From Hydractinia symbiolongicarpus (taxonomy: Eukaryota > Cnidaria > Hydrozoa > Anthoathecata > Hydractiniidae), in contig NC_079887.1 in the NCBI RefSeq assembly GCF_029227915.1, forward strand, positions 15,995,650 to 16,055,649: 60,000 nucleotides of DNA. The letters are read 5' to 3'. Of this stretch, positions 12,274 to 23,639 are shown one piece after another. Each line of letters starts with the position of its first letter. Within the stretch, counting starts at the first letter, position 1. The position numbers and the translations under genes were made by a program. The notes below the pieces were generated by a model that ran no database searches, was not told the origin of the DNA, and worked only from the letters and a program-made list of their open reading frames with translations.

Positions 12274-14123
12274 ACACACAACGGCCTGTATTTAGTAAAA
12301 TCTGTTGTTATATAGTCGGCTGCAGCATTACGATTGGTTGGGCTTGTGCGACGTTATCACTGTGTTTTTAGCTGTTAATCACCGATGCAAGTGTATTTTT
12401 GGGAGCAAAACCCTATTCTCACAAATTTTAAATTAAAATTCCAATGAGCTTAGAAGGATTTTTTTTAACTGATTTCTTCAAATAATAATGGTGCTGTAGA
12501 TGCTAAACGCAGTTAGTCAATGATACTAGAAAATAACAAACAAACTCGGTGTCAACATAGCAAGAACGACACAGGACGCTGATTAACTGGGAATTTTTAT
12601 GCGTATAGAAATTAATGATTAACAAATTTGATGTTGCGCGGAAGAACGTTTCGCTTCACTGCATCTGTGTAAAACACACTTCTTTTTTTTGTTGCATGTA
12701 TATGTAATTTATTTGGAATACACGGATCTTCCATCTTGTATTGAATGATTTATTTTTTCTGTCGATTAAGCGTAGCCAAGTGTATGCCGAAGGCTCCTTT
12801 TACTCTATCGCTCTTGAAGTCAAGGATTTGTTTTACTTGCTTATCCAAATGTTCAGAAACCGTGATTCACTAGTCTCACTCATCCAAGAACTCTGATTGA
12901 CTTGTCGTATTCTGTGTTAATTTATTACCACGTGCATTTTGAAATATTTCGAATTCATATAATCTATTTTTCGTTGTTATTGTTGTTGCTATTGTTGTTA
13001 TTATTGTTTAATGTGATCATCTTCAAGATAAATTCTTTGTTCATTCTTCGCTATACATAACAAAATCTAAGTCGGAATGCTAGTGCTAAAAGATTTTTCA
13101 GCACTTGCTTTTTATATTGAAACATGTCATTCTCCTTTGCTGATATTAAAAATCTAAATCGTAGTCTCAGTCTCCTTCGCAGAAGCTTTTCGTACGGACA
13201 CGACTTTTTGATCTTGTACCTCACGATTTTTTTTTAGGTATACACAGAAAATTCAACGGTTATTTATTTTTTTTCGCTTTTTTTTACCTGTAAATTATTT
13301 TTCTCTACGTTGCTTTATATTTATAAAGGCAGATTTACACTCAAAAATTTTTTGGGACGAAGAATACTTAAATTTCAGAGTCATAACGAAAAGTGAAGTT
13401 GTCTTTTGGGATTTTGTCATGTGTCGTTCTAAAGTTTAGTGTACATCAGCCTAATATCTCACTCGCCATTTTTGTTGCTACGTCACTGTGTGTTGTGAAC
13501 GATTTTCGTCTGTTAGAAATTTAAATATAGATTTGGTTCGATTGCCTCATACACTATAACAAGTTGTTATCCTTAGCGTGGGAATATGGTCCAAAATTTT
13601 ACCCAGGGTAAAAATCAAATTTCAACTCAAAATGTGCGCATGCCCTCATCAGTTAACCATTTTCCGAAGTGTTTGCGTGCTTGTGTGAAATACACCATGG
13701 TCTAAATTTGCACAAGAACAGGACTTGTACAAAAGAAAAGGGTAAGTTATCAGAAACCATATCAACTGAGGAGATTTTTTTCTGTTAATTCTGGTACCAC
13801 TGAAACTTTAAAGGGGAACTCCAGTAAAAATCACTTTTTTCTTTTTTTGTTTTATATGTACTCAGAAAAGCATAAAAAATAAAAAAAAACTTACTTCACT
13901 TGTTTTCCTTATTTAAAATTGTTGTACTAGCCTTCCCATATTCAATTTTTTTCTCTTAAAAAAACAGACAAGCGCGATTTCATTTAGGACTGGACCCGAT
14001 TATAAATAATGACATCCCATCGTGCAGAAAGTTTAAGCGAGCGCAGAGAATGTTCATGTTCAAGGCCTATAGCTTACATTTAAATCGCTTTTTGTATGTA
14101 ATTTACGTTTAAATCTTTAAAAA
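12274..14123. other. GRK 3' UTR and intergenic DNA
   Basis: Begins at the GRK stop. An ATTAAA near 12433 is a possible variant polyadenylation signal, but no clear AATAAA lies close to the stop. The rest is AT-rich. Around 13985-14040 a sequence containing ATCGTGCAGAAAGT recurs inverted near 14768-14822, flanking the THAP fragment. No other gene is supported. Confidence 0.4.
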
Positions 14124-14340
14124 ATGGTTAGTTGCTCTGCGTTTCGATGTACCAATCGATCAGAGAAGTGTAAAGAACTCAGTCTGTTAAAAAGAAAGAA
14201 CTCTGACAAACATGGCTAAACAAAATACGTCGTACATGTGATCTACCAAGCGATCAAATTTTTTATATTTGTTTGGAGCACTTCACAGATAGTTCTTTTA
14301 AAAGAGATCTTCAGGAAATAAACTTCCATATTAAAATACA
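14124..14340 (+). pseudogene. THAP zinc-finger domain fragment, frameshifted
   Basis: ATG at 14124 opens MVSCSAFRCTNRSEKC, the start of a THAP C2CH zinc finger (C-x4-C here). The frame ends at a TAA after about 31 codons. In another frame the sequence continues as a Trp-containing helix followed by FYICLEHFTDSSFKRD, the C-x2-H half of the same domain. A small indel between about 14195 and 14215 therefore breaks the fold. No AVPTIF-like end or downstream exon is seen. THAP domains are sequence-specific DNA-binding modules often derived from P-element-type transposases, and the flanking inverted repeats suggest a decayed mobile copy. Confidence 0.55.
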
Positions 14341-15349
14341 TTCCAACTTTGTAAAAATGCCATTTTAGCTAGTGAACGCGATCAAAGTGAGGAAAAATAT
14401 TGCTGAATTGTGAAATAAAAATAAATTGGCTTGTAAATTAAGAAAGATTTTTTACTGAAGCAAATGAGAAATTTTTTTGACGAAAACGAAAAGAATGTAA
14501 AAAAAAGAAAATATTTTGCTAAGAACGTTGCTTTGAGTTAGTAAAAGACACCTCGTCATAAAAGACACCTCGTCATTATTAATTTCTCCCTTGTGAGACA
14601 AAAGAGGTTCGAAGTCGTGTGGCTGTAGCTTTGTAAAGTCTTTTTCATGAAGAGAATTATCCGATTCTATGTTTTCTAAGTTATAATCTTCGTCATTATT
14701 ACAAGACGTCTTATCAAAGAACAATGTAAACAGTATGTAAACAAACTTTTAGAAGGTGTGCTGCTGAGCTCATGGACTTTCTGCACGATGTGACGTATCC
14801 TCATTTATTCAGACCTAGTTCTCTTCACTTTAAGCGTACTACTCGAACCGAAGTTGCATGTTTCATTTCCGTATGTGAAGAATATTAAATATACAACCTT
14901 TTAATCTGCTTTTGGACAGCCTTTTCGGGAAGCAAAAATCCAAAATGGCGATTATGTAGCGATGAGCTTTATAAATTTTAAAAAAAATTATTTATTTTTT
15001 ACGAGAAAAGTTTATTTTTTTGGGACTATCGTTTAAGTTAGTAGGTTAGTAAAAAATATACAAGAAACAGAATTTTGTAGCATTTACGAAAACGTAAAAT
15101 ATATATAAAGAAACTTCTTCGACTTCAACTGTGTACTAGTAGTTAACAGTAGCATCGCTCATGACTGTCCATCACTTCACAGTGTCGCTGCAAAAAAAGT
15201 ACATCTACTTGGTATATGGAGAAGAAAGTCAAAGACTATTCGACCAAGGAAGGTTCTCTTGTATTTACAAATTTGAAGATCGTGGATACTTGCACATTTT
15301 TTTTTCAAACCTGTTTTACAACAATTTAAATGTTTTACTGTAATATGAT

Positions 15350-15445
15350 GGTCATTCGTGCAAAGTTTCATGTTGGTCATTCGTGCAAAGTTTCATGTTG
15401 GTCATTCGTGCAAAGTTTCATGTTGGTCATTTGTGCAATTTTCAT
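15350..15445 (+). repeat. 25-bp tandem repeat, about 4 copies
   Basis: Unit GGTCATTCGTGCAAAGTTTC plus ATGTT. Three near-perfect copies begin at 15350, 15375 and 15400, with a diverged fourth from 15425. Intergenic. Confidence 0.85.
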
Positions 15446-17033
15446 GAGCTTGGGTACGAAGTTTGCATCTGTGTCCGTCAACGTGAAATCCCAGGGTCGA
15501 TTTTTTCTCAAAAAATGCTCCAAAAGAAAAAAACGACGGTTTTAAAGAATTTCCTACGCCTTCGGGCGCGGAAATTCAATAATAAGAATATGTAGTCTGA
15601 AAATAACCTTTCGTAACTGATTATGTTAAAAAAAATTTGCTGCCAGCTTTAAGATATTTTCCAAGCTGTTTTCCAGAGAAAAAAAGAGAGAATAGATAAA
15701 TTTTCAGCCTTGCCGTTTTTCTTATTTTATTTTTATTTTAAAATTGTTCTAATAGAGAAATGAAGTTTATGTAAGTTAAGTTAACTATGAACTAGTTACA
15801 ATAATAATCAAAAATTAAATTTTAAAATTTTAGAATATTCAATGATTTTGTGCCCCGATGTTACTCAGTCCTCTTCAAAGTTGAGTACATTTTCAGATTA
15901 TTGCTAATGGCGGAAATCTTTAAACCGCAGGGCTTCTTGTTTACATTAGTATCACTATAGAGACAGAGCTGTATATCCCTAAACTTCGTCCGACTTTGTG
16001 TAAACTGTGGAACTCATCGGAATACTTGGCGTCTTTGACTTCATCTGACTTGTGTGAATCGTGCGTCTTGTTAAGAAATTGACGTCGAAATTATTCGACT
16101 CTGTTTAAATGGGAGTCGGGAAACTTGACATAATGAAAAAGGGCGCAATACTTTACACGAAAGTGAATGAAAAACGACCAACTTCAAATGAATATTTTTT
16201 TTATTCATAAAAAATATATATATTTCAGAAAAGAATAGTTTTCATCTCCTTTATAATTTAACAAAAGACAACAAATAAAATAAGCCTAAAAAATATTGAA
16301 ATTATACCGATAATGTCCCAACTAATAATATCATTTTCTAACAAAACTAAAAAACTGGGTATAAATAACGTTCCACTTCGTCATAAGTCGTCAGATAAAT
16401 CTTGGTAATTTTCTTACCATAAAAAAGAAAGCTCGTTCCCAGATTCTCCAATCATGCAATAAAGGCTCGTTACCAGTTTACTGCATTTTGTGCTATGGCG
16501 CAAATCTTTAATTTTGTAAAAGTGCGCAGGCACGCTAAAATTGCGAGCTTTTTGCGCTACAGGAAAAATGCAATCAAATGCAAACGAGTCTTTAAAAAGC
16601 TGTTGCAGAAAATAGTCATCAATTACCAAACTTGCGCCAATCCGCTCTAAAAACATTTTGATAAACTCTTTCTTTAAGAGCAATACTAGAAATGAAGTTA
16701 TTTTTAGTCATCCTTTTAAAACGAGACTTGGCTTAAACCTTATCCGTGAGTCAGTTTTATCATAAACCACACCACAGGCGCATGTCATGTGCATCTAGTG
16801 AATTATATACACTATCTGTTATTATATTTTTTATACTACACTATACATCACTATGTGAAATTATACCGAAATAAAATTCCGATTTTCCGTAAAGTAAATC
16901 ATGCATTCATGTGTCAATATCTGATAAATAACCTTCAAAGAAATAAATAATCACTCTTTTCACATAAACAATAATTAGCTTTTTAACAGCTGTCACAACG
17001 CTATTCTAACGCCCTCAATTTAATCCCACCCAC
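15446..17033. other. Intergenic DNA downstream of BCKDK
   Basis: AT-rich. A segment at about 15902-15940 (GCTAATGGCGGAAATCTTTA) matches, in reverse complement, one in a GRK intron at about 2720-2757, so it is a dispersed repeat. A minus-strand open frame of about 89 codons at 16414-16683 has no recognisable domain and is not called. Nothing else is supported. Confidence 0.4.
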
Positions 17034-17039
17034 TTTATT
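17034..17039 (-). promoter_or_regulatory. BCKDK: Polyadenylation signal of BCKDK
   Basis: AATAAA on the minus strand about 28 bases beyond the BCKDK stop codon. The spacing fits a very short 3' UTR. Confidence 0.5.
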
Positions 17040-17066
17040 CTCACATTAAGATAGCAACTAAACATC

Positions 17067-20000
17067 TTATATTCGAAAGCAATCTTCGTTGTCAACAATA
17101 TGAGATAGTTTTAAATAGACGTCTGTACCTAAGCCATGCATTGGTACCAAATTCAAGCTGCCGCCCAAGAAATCCGCGTATGCCAGAGACGACGGTAAGC
17201 CAAATCCATATCCGGACAGAGTACCGCAATGTGAATTAGAATTGGCTGCCTTCATAAACCCTTCGAACGCACAGCCATGCTCCTGTAAATAGCGTTCGTC
17301 GTCCTCCTCTTTGGTAGTTGAAAAGGAGTACTTAAATATTTCTTCTAGTTGTGCATCCGATATCCCTCCCCCGCGGTCGGAAATTCTATAATGATAATTG
17401 TTGGTTATTCTCAAGACAAGATTCTGTCACAACACGCAAAAACTCTATGACTGCCTACGAGAACAACCTTTACATTTCAGTAATTTCTCATTCTGTGATT
17501 TTTTCAGTTGTGATATCACTAAGCTTTTAAAATCGTCGCGACATTGCTCAATATCGCCATCCTGTTTGCATCTAACGCTCTTATAAAAATACTAGTCGTT
17601 AGCCCGCCTGTCGCAGCAAAGTCGATAAAAATATATGGTATTTGTTATTTGCAGCTTGAAAATTTCGTGTAACCCGCTTTTGACCGACAGATAAAATACG
17701 GCTGATATCATTATTGAGAAGGCGACAGAAGTATCTACGAAAAAACGAAAAAATGTAATTTGAATTTTTACCTAATGATCAGGTGCGTTGGGTTGTTGCA
17801 TATTGTAATCTCTATGGGTGGAATTTCTGACGGTTTTTCAATATGTTTCAACACAGTGGCCCTAAACAGAAAGTTAGTCCACACAAAAGTAAATATGTTT
17901 AAGCTTCGAAGTTTTTAAAAATCTTTCATTAAGTAATTCAGTAATCCGATTGCCGTTAATAAAGGAATAAGCGTTTTACTTACTTCATTGCATTCTTAAT
18001 CAGTTCTTGCAAAATATATTCCATCGGTGCCGGTATATGTGCAAATCTTGCCTTCGTGTGACCGGACACGAAAACTGTCGGTGCGTAACTATATGTTTTT
18101 TCACATAAATTCTTGCAGTTGTAAACACACTTCTCCACGATACTTTTTGGCGACATGTTAACGCATATCACACCAATGTAACCAGCCTAAATGTGACAAC
18201 ATTTCCAGTCTAGTTATAGTTCTATACACGTATTTTTATAAACAATTATAGTATGGTGATGTTAGATAAAGGAACAATCCATGTTTTTAGTCGAGGTTTT
18301 AAAAATTACACGCAATCAGCTTCCGTTTAAGATTTAGAAAAAAAACTTAATATATTTTAACATTTCTCGCAGTGTTTTTGAATAATTTTCTAAACTGCTC
18401 GATTTTCTAATAAGCAACAGATTTAGCAAACTTTTTTATCAATTTTGCAGGCATTTTTCTTACCAACTCAAGTATCAGGTCAAAAGTAAAGTTGCTTTAA
18501 AAAAGATTGTAGTTGAAATAAACATAACAGCTAAGTAAACCTTTGTAAAGATTTATATAAACTCGAAGGAGAAGAGCAGATATAAAAAATCTCTGTCATT
18601 ATATTAACCAAAAAACATCCAAGTACAAGCGAAACACTCCTACGTACCTTTTCAAGTCTCAAACCCAAATGATGCTCAGCAAGAAGGCGAATACCTAACC
18701 TCGACTTTAACGTTCTCTCAGTGAGAGAACCAAGAAGTTCGTACTAAAAAAGAAAAGTATAACTCCCAATATTTTATTAAAAACATCCGGGAGAAGAAAT
18801 AGGATTCAAAAATTGCAAAAATGATACTTTGTAGGAGTATTAGCAAGAGTATACCACATACGGGAATTTGGTGTTTGACTTCGTGAAAAGCTTTGGCCAA
18901 TGACGTCACAACACCAGTGTGGTCATTAAGCAACTGACTAAGTAAGGTGCTGTACTTCTTCTCATCATCCAATGTTTTTATCTGAAGGACAACAAACAAG
19001 TGAAGACATTGTACACTACTTCGCTTACAGATTTTTATAAAAATTCGGCATTTATACTCGACGAGTAAACTACCCGAGTAAACTTAAATTCAAACTTGTT
19101 TCAAATTTGGCCACAATATAGATATATCATAGTGAAAAGAAGAGCAGCAGTTCGAAGATCGCAACCACATGTAAATAAGAACGCTGTTGCTATCTAAGTA
19201 ACATGTGCAGCATCACTTGGCCATTCTGCAGCCGATTGGTCATTTCGAGAAATAGTAAAAAAACGTCTATTTTTACAAACATTTTCTCCAGGATTGTATT
19301 TACAAATTCTTTGCAAGAAAACAGGAATAATGCAACAGAGTGACCCCATTGAGTGGGATACTGCATATTGTAAGAGTCACATCAACAACCATATACTTAT
19401 GAATTTGCAAATCTTTCACTCGTTAAAATAAAAGTCGATAAAAACTTTAAAAGCACCAAGACCGTTCACATTATCGTGCACGGCGTGGTAGTCAGTAAAT
19501 TTATGATACATTCTAAAACGACGGTCCGTTTTATATTCTCTTTAACAACAAATGACGTAACACTTAAAAAAAACATACATACTTTTGGGAACGTCGTGAG
19601 TTTATGAAAAGCGCGAAGATATAATTCGTACTAAAAGAAAAGAAAGATTTTGACTAACATTTGACCTGTAAATAGCGAAAGTCAAGCATGGAATCGACAT
19701 GTAGCCATTATCTGCAGATGGTCGCTATGTACAGGTTTATATGATTAAATCTCAATTATGAAACGGATGAATGGTGACGTCCTTACCACACTTTGAAGGG
19801 TTGGATTTATCGCAACAACGTAGGGCAAACTTTGAAAGTCTTTCACACGACGAGCAATTCTCCGAGGTAACTCTTCCTGCAGAAACTGTGAACTTTTCTA
19901 GAAAAGACAAACGACTTAGTCACTTAGTATGACATTATCGAGTTAAGTGGTACAGTGTGTCGAGGGGTTACCGGAAACATTGTATACTATAGAGACATTT

Positions 20001-21136
20001 GCATATTACACTTGCGGGGATCTGAAACTGTAATCCTTGTTCACTTCAGGTACTGCCCGTCTTGCAAAAAGGGTTGGCGCAACGTTATCAACAAACAAAA
20101 CCCTTGATTTAATAATTTCTTCTGCCTATTTATGACTATGTAGATCTTTTATCCGGATCTATTCCTGACTATGTAAGCATCAATAGGCTAAATGTCTCAT
20201 TGAGCCCTAGGTTCATTACCACCGACCAATTCATAAGCAACTTATAGCAAAATGTTAAAAATTTCAATAGTTAAAAATTTTACTAGCAGGTCAGAAGCTA
20301 CGTATAAAAAGAGAGAATTCTTACCAGTAAGTGAGAACCATTGTTTGATTTCCCTGCAAACATTAATTGCGTTGGCGTAAGTTCTCTTAATGGCTAAAAC
20401 AACACGGTGGAAAAATCAACTACTTTTTTCTTTTTTCTTAATATTACTTTACACTGATATCTTCATCAATGTACTGGACACAAGATCTTATAACTACAAC
20501 ACAGCCACAACTTATCGCAAACAAATTAAAAAACTAATAATGGCAGATAGGCACATGATCTTTTATCATCAATAGTATTTAATTCCAGCTTTCATGCATT
20601 CAATTAGATACGACAAGAGAAATTGCGCCGTGGTTCTACATTACAATATAAGTTTTATTTTAAAACTTATAATGTAACGTTCCCTGCCTGCCTGTGAGCC
20701 AAAGATAGTAAGTGCTCGTGACATCCACAGGCGAGCTGTAGAAAGTTATATAAAATTTTCCTATTTGTGAACAAGCCTATGACTGAAAGAAAAAACAATG
20801 GAATTTAAAGTAAACGTAGAACTATCGTAGAACTTCACAGTTAATCTAAAAGCCATAAATTCCTGCGCAAAATTGATGATAGAGAAATAAGAATTAAGGA
20901 GAATTCATGGAGAATAGCTAAGAATCTCTAAGTGTAGTGGTCCCCTGTACAGAGAACAAAGTATAACCACTACTCACCCTTGAAGCTTCTTTATCTATCG
21001 CCTGTTGATTGTAGTATGCCCATTTCTTTTCAAGGCCGTATTCCACCTTTCCTGTGCTTTCCAGTCGGCTTAGAAGCATGCGAGGTAACACATTGCGCAC
21101 AAGGAGTCGAGCTCCAAAAGTCGTACTGGGAAGCAT
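17067..21136 (-). CDS. BCKDK: Branched-chain alpha-ketoacid dehydrogenase kinase
   Basis: Mitochondrial matrix protein kinase that phosphorylates and inactivates the E1-alpha subunit of the BCKD complex (family knowledge). Nine exons in transcript order: 21136-20978, 20393-20325, 19897-19787, 19630-19583, 18981-18862, 18743-18648, 18186-17984, 17861-17772, 17385-17067; GT..AG introns, phases agree, about 404 aa, close to the animal length. Seen: an N-terminal Arg-rich, acid-poor stretch MLPSTTFGARLLVRNVLPRM (likely matrix-targeting); YYNQQAID; the four-helix regulatory domain (RLGIRLLAEHHLGL); then a GHKL ATPase domain with N-box ELIKNAMK, G1 box SDRGGGIS, G2 box GYGFGLPSSLAYADFLGG and the C-terminal end HIVDNEDCFRI. 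That ending and YNQQAID favour BCKDK over pyruvate dehydrogenase kinases. No break was seen. Confidence 0.96.
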
Positions 21137-21628
21137 CCTGAAAAAAAAGTAATCGAAGAGAAATATACAGCTATATCAACATCAAAATGGATATCCAGAA
21201 CAATAAACAAACAGAAAAAAAAATCATGAACTTTGAACTATGACATTCAATTGTGTATAGCATACAGATGGAAAAAAAAAACCTTTTTTAATTAATTTTA
21301 ACTTAACAATAAAAGATTCTTTTGTATCTCTAGTCATTTGCATAATATTAATTCATGGTGATTCAAGCCAGTTAAAAAACAAAATTATTATCATCCATTT
21401 AATCTTATCTTCAAAATCTATAGAATTGCAAACAGCTATAGCTGACAGAAAATTTCTATTGGTATTTGTTCATAGAAGAAAAGTGCAGTGTAAAACGTGG
21501 TTTGCAAATATTTGTCATAGTAGTCGAACAAATACACAATGTTTTTTACAAGCATGATATTAACTAATGTCATCACGCAAGAAATATTTCAGTCTTACCA
21601 AACATAAATAACATTTTAAAACTTAAAA
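21137..21628. other. BCKDK upstream region
   Basis: AT-rich sequence between the BCKDK start codon and the first Helitron-like element. It should hold the BCKDK promoter and 5' UTR, but no specific motif can be assigned. Confidence 0.3.
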
Positions 21629-23639
21629 TCTATATATTAATACGCCTTGTGTGTGTGTGCGCACGGTGAGGCCACGTCACACAAATCACAGGTCACTTTC
21701 TTACGACGTGGCGTTACGCTAAAATTTACCAAGTTAAAGAAAACGCAAATCAGGGGGTTACTATATAAATATTTAATTCTCTTTTCTTATTTTTTTTTTA
21801 AAATAAAACTCTTTTTCCTTACTCATTAAAATTAATTTTTATTTTAATTTCAAATGGTTTTATTTGTTTTTTTGTTGTAAAAGCCCGCTGGTCGTTTAAG
21901 ATAGAATAATTAAATTTTACCCCCGGTTTACCATGTGCGCGCCGTATCTCACGGAAACAAAGTTTATTAACTGAAAAATGAAAACCGAAGCGAAGAAAGT
22001 TGTCTCTTTTTCAAAGTAATCCTGAAAAAAGTTATTTCAAACAAGGTTTACTCATCACGAGGTTAGATTAAAGCTTATTTGTTTCTTCTATCTTTTTTGT
22101 GTTCTGGGACCGAAGTTGCTTTCTTTTAAAAAAACTATCAAATTCGAATGATAATTCGAATCTAAGAAGTAAACAAAACAGAAGTAAACAAAACTGTTGT
22201 CATTGTAGAGCGACTGTTGATGTCGAGCGAGAATAAAAAAAGTTTATGTTGTTGCCAGAAATATTTGTTATAAAGAAGAAAGACGTACGATAATATAACG
22301 TCAAAAAGAGAACTGATTGGAAATGTATCAGACAATTGTAGCTAGCTATACATTTTCAATTTGTTTTCTTTGGGATGAAGCGAAGTTTAATAATCGAAGT
22401 AAAAAACTGATTGGTCTTTTATCCAGAGACGCTAGCTAACTGAGAAAGCCAAAGAAAGGCAGGTGTGTTGTTTAGTTTATCTGGTAAAGAGATAAGTTTA
22501 GGTGTGTAACGTTTTTTTTTAACCGTTTTGACTTTCAGAGCTCAGCTTTTCCTTTAAATTTTTAGTTCCTTGTTGAGTCTTGAGCGTAAATGCGTTTTCT
22601 TTTGACACAATTTTTATAAGAATCTATAATGTAAAGCGACGTTTTTAAGTCGTTTACACGCTTCCAGCTAAACTTTCCCTTTAATATGAAGTTAAATATG
22701 TTTTGTCTTTAGCCTGAACATATTTAACATTTTTTGTAAGAATATACTCTAAACAATGGGTCAGAATATCCTAAGAATATGTCTAAGCTTGGTTGTTTCT
22801 TTTAATATAAAAATTTGTATGACTGAACCTTTTTCTCTCCAAAACAATGGGCAAGTACACCAGGGAAAGCTAAGAACATGAAGGCCGAAACGGGGAAAAA
22901 AAACGCTATTCTTATAAAATACAGCGTGTATATAATAGAGAAGAGTTTATATAAAATGTAGAAAGTATTTTTTCGTTGTTACTGTTTTTAACGCTGCGAA
23001 GTGGTTGATGTCGTTATAATAAACCTTAATGTAAACAAAGTTAAATCAATGTTTACATTTGTTACGTTACCGTGTAAAATAATATTCGATTCTTCAATTC
23101 GAAAACACTGCATTGTTATCATGCACTGCACGTTTGCGCATTGGGAAGGTTGCTATATGCAATAGACTAAATAGCTAATTTGGTATGATGCATTAGAATC
23201 TGTACGTTGTGGAAACTTTGCAATAACCTTATTTGTGTGACTTATCGATTTTTTCTAATGTCTGGTATACCATTTTCCCTTTTATGTTTCGGGTATGGCA
23301 AAGCAAGTATATAGTTTTAACAGATTTGTTAGCCACCTTCGATTTTGTTAAACTTTTTGCATTTTTATTTGTTGCTGGACATTGTTCTGTTTCAGCGGGT
23401 ACAAATATAATGCAGATTGTGAGCAACTTCAATCCCAGGGTTTTTTTCTCTTTTATTTTTTTTTTTTATTGCTGCACATATTTATTTTTTTGGACGTTTT
23501 GTTCTAGTGGTTATAAACTAGAATAATACAAATTGTGACTTTTAAAAATTCATATTACTGTGTTGTATGTTTTCGTTTGGTATCCCTTACATCGGTTTAA
23601 TGAGAGATTCAGTGGATTCCCCCACGGGTATTCAGCTAG
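21629..23639 (+). mobile_element. Non-autonomous Helitron-like element A
   Basis: Starts with TC after an A (TCTATATATTAATACGCC) and ends in CTAG before a T, preceded by a short hairpin GTGGATTCCCCCAC and then GGGTATTCAG. These are the canonical Helitron termini (5' TC, 3' hairpin plus CTRR, A/T target). Its first 110 bp resemble those of the adjoining element B, including a segment with GGTCACTTTCTTA and GACGTGGC. No Rep/helicase coding capacity was seen. Confidence 0.5.

Noticed and set aside
16414-16683. Minus-strand 89-codon frame
   Set aside because: No domain, no splice context and AT-rich; kept as intergenic.
23233-23526. Phe-rich 97-codon frame
   Set aside because: T-rich Helitron interior; composition-driven.
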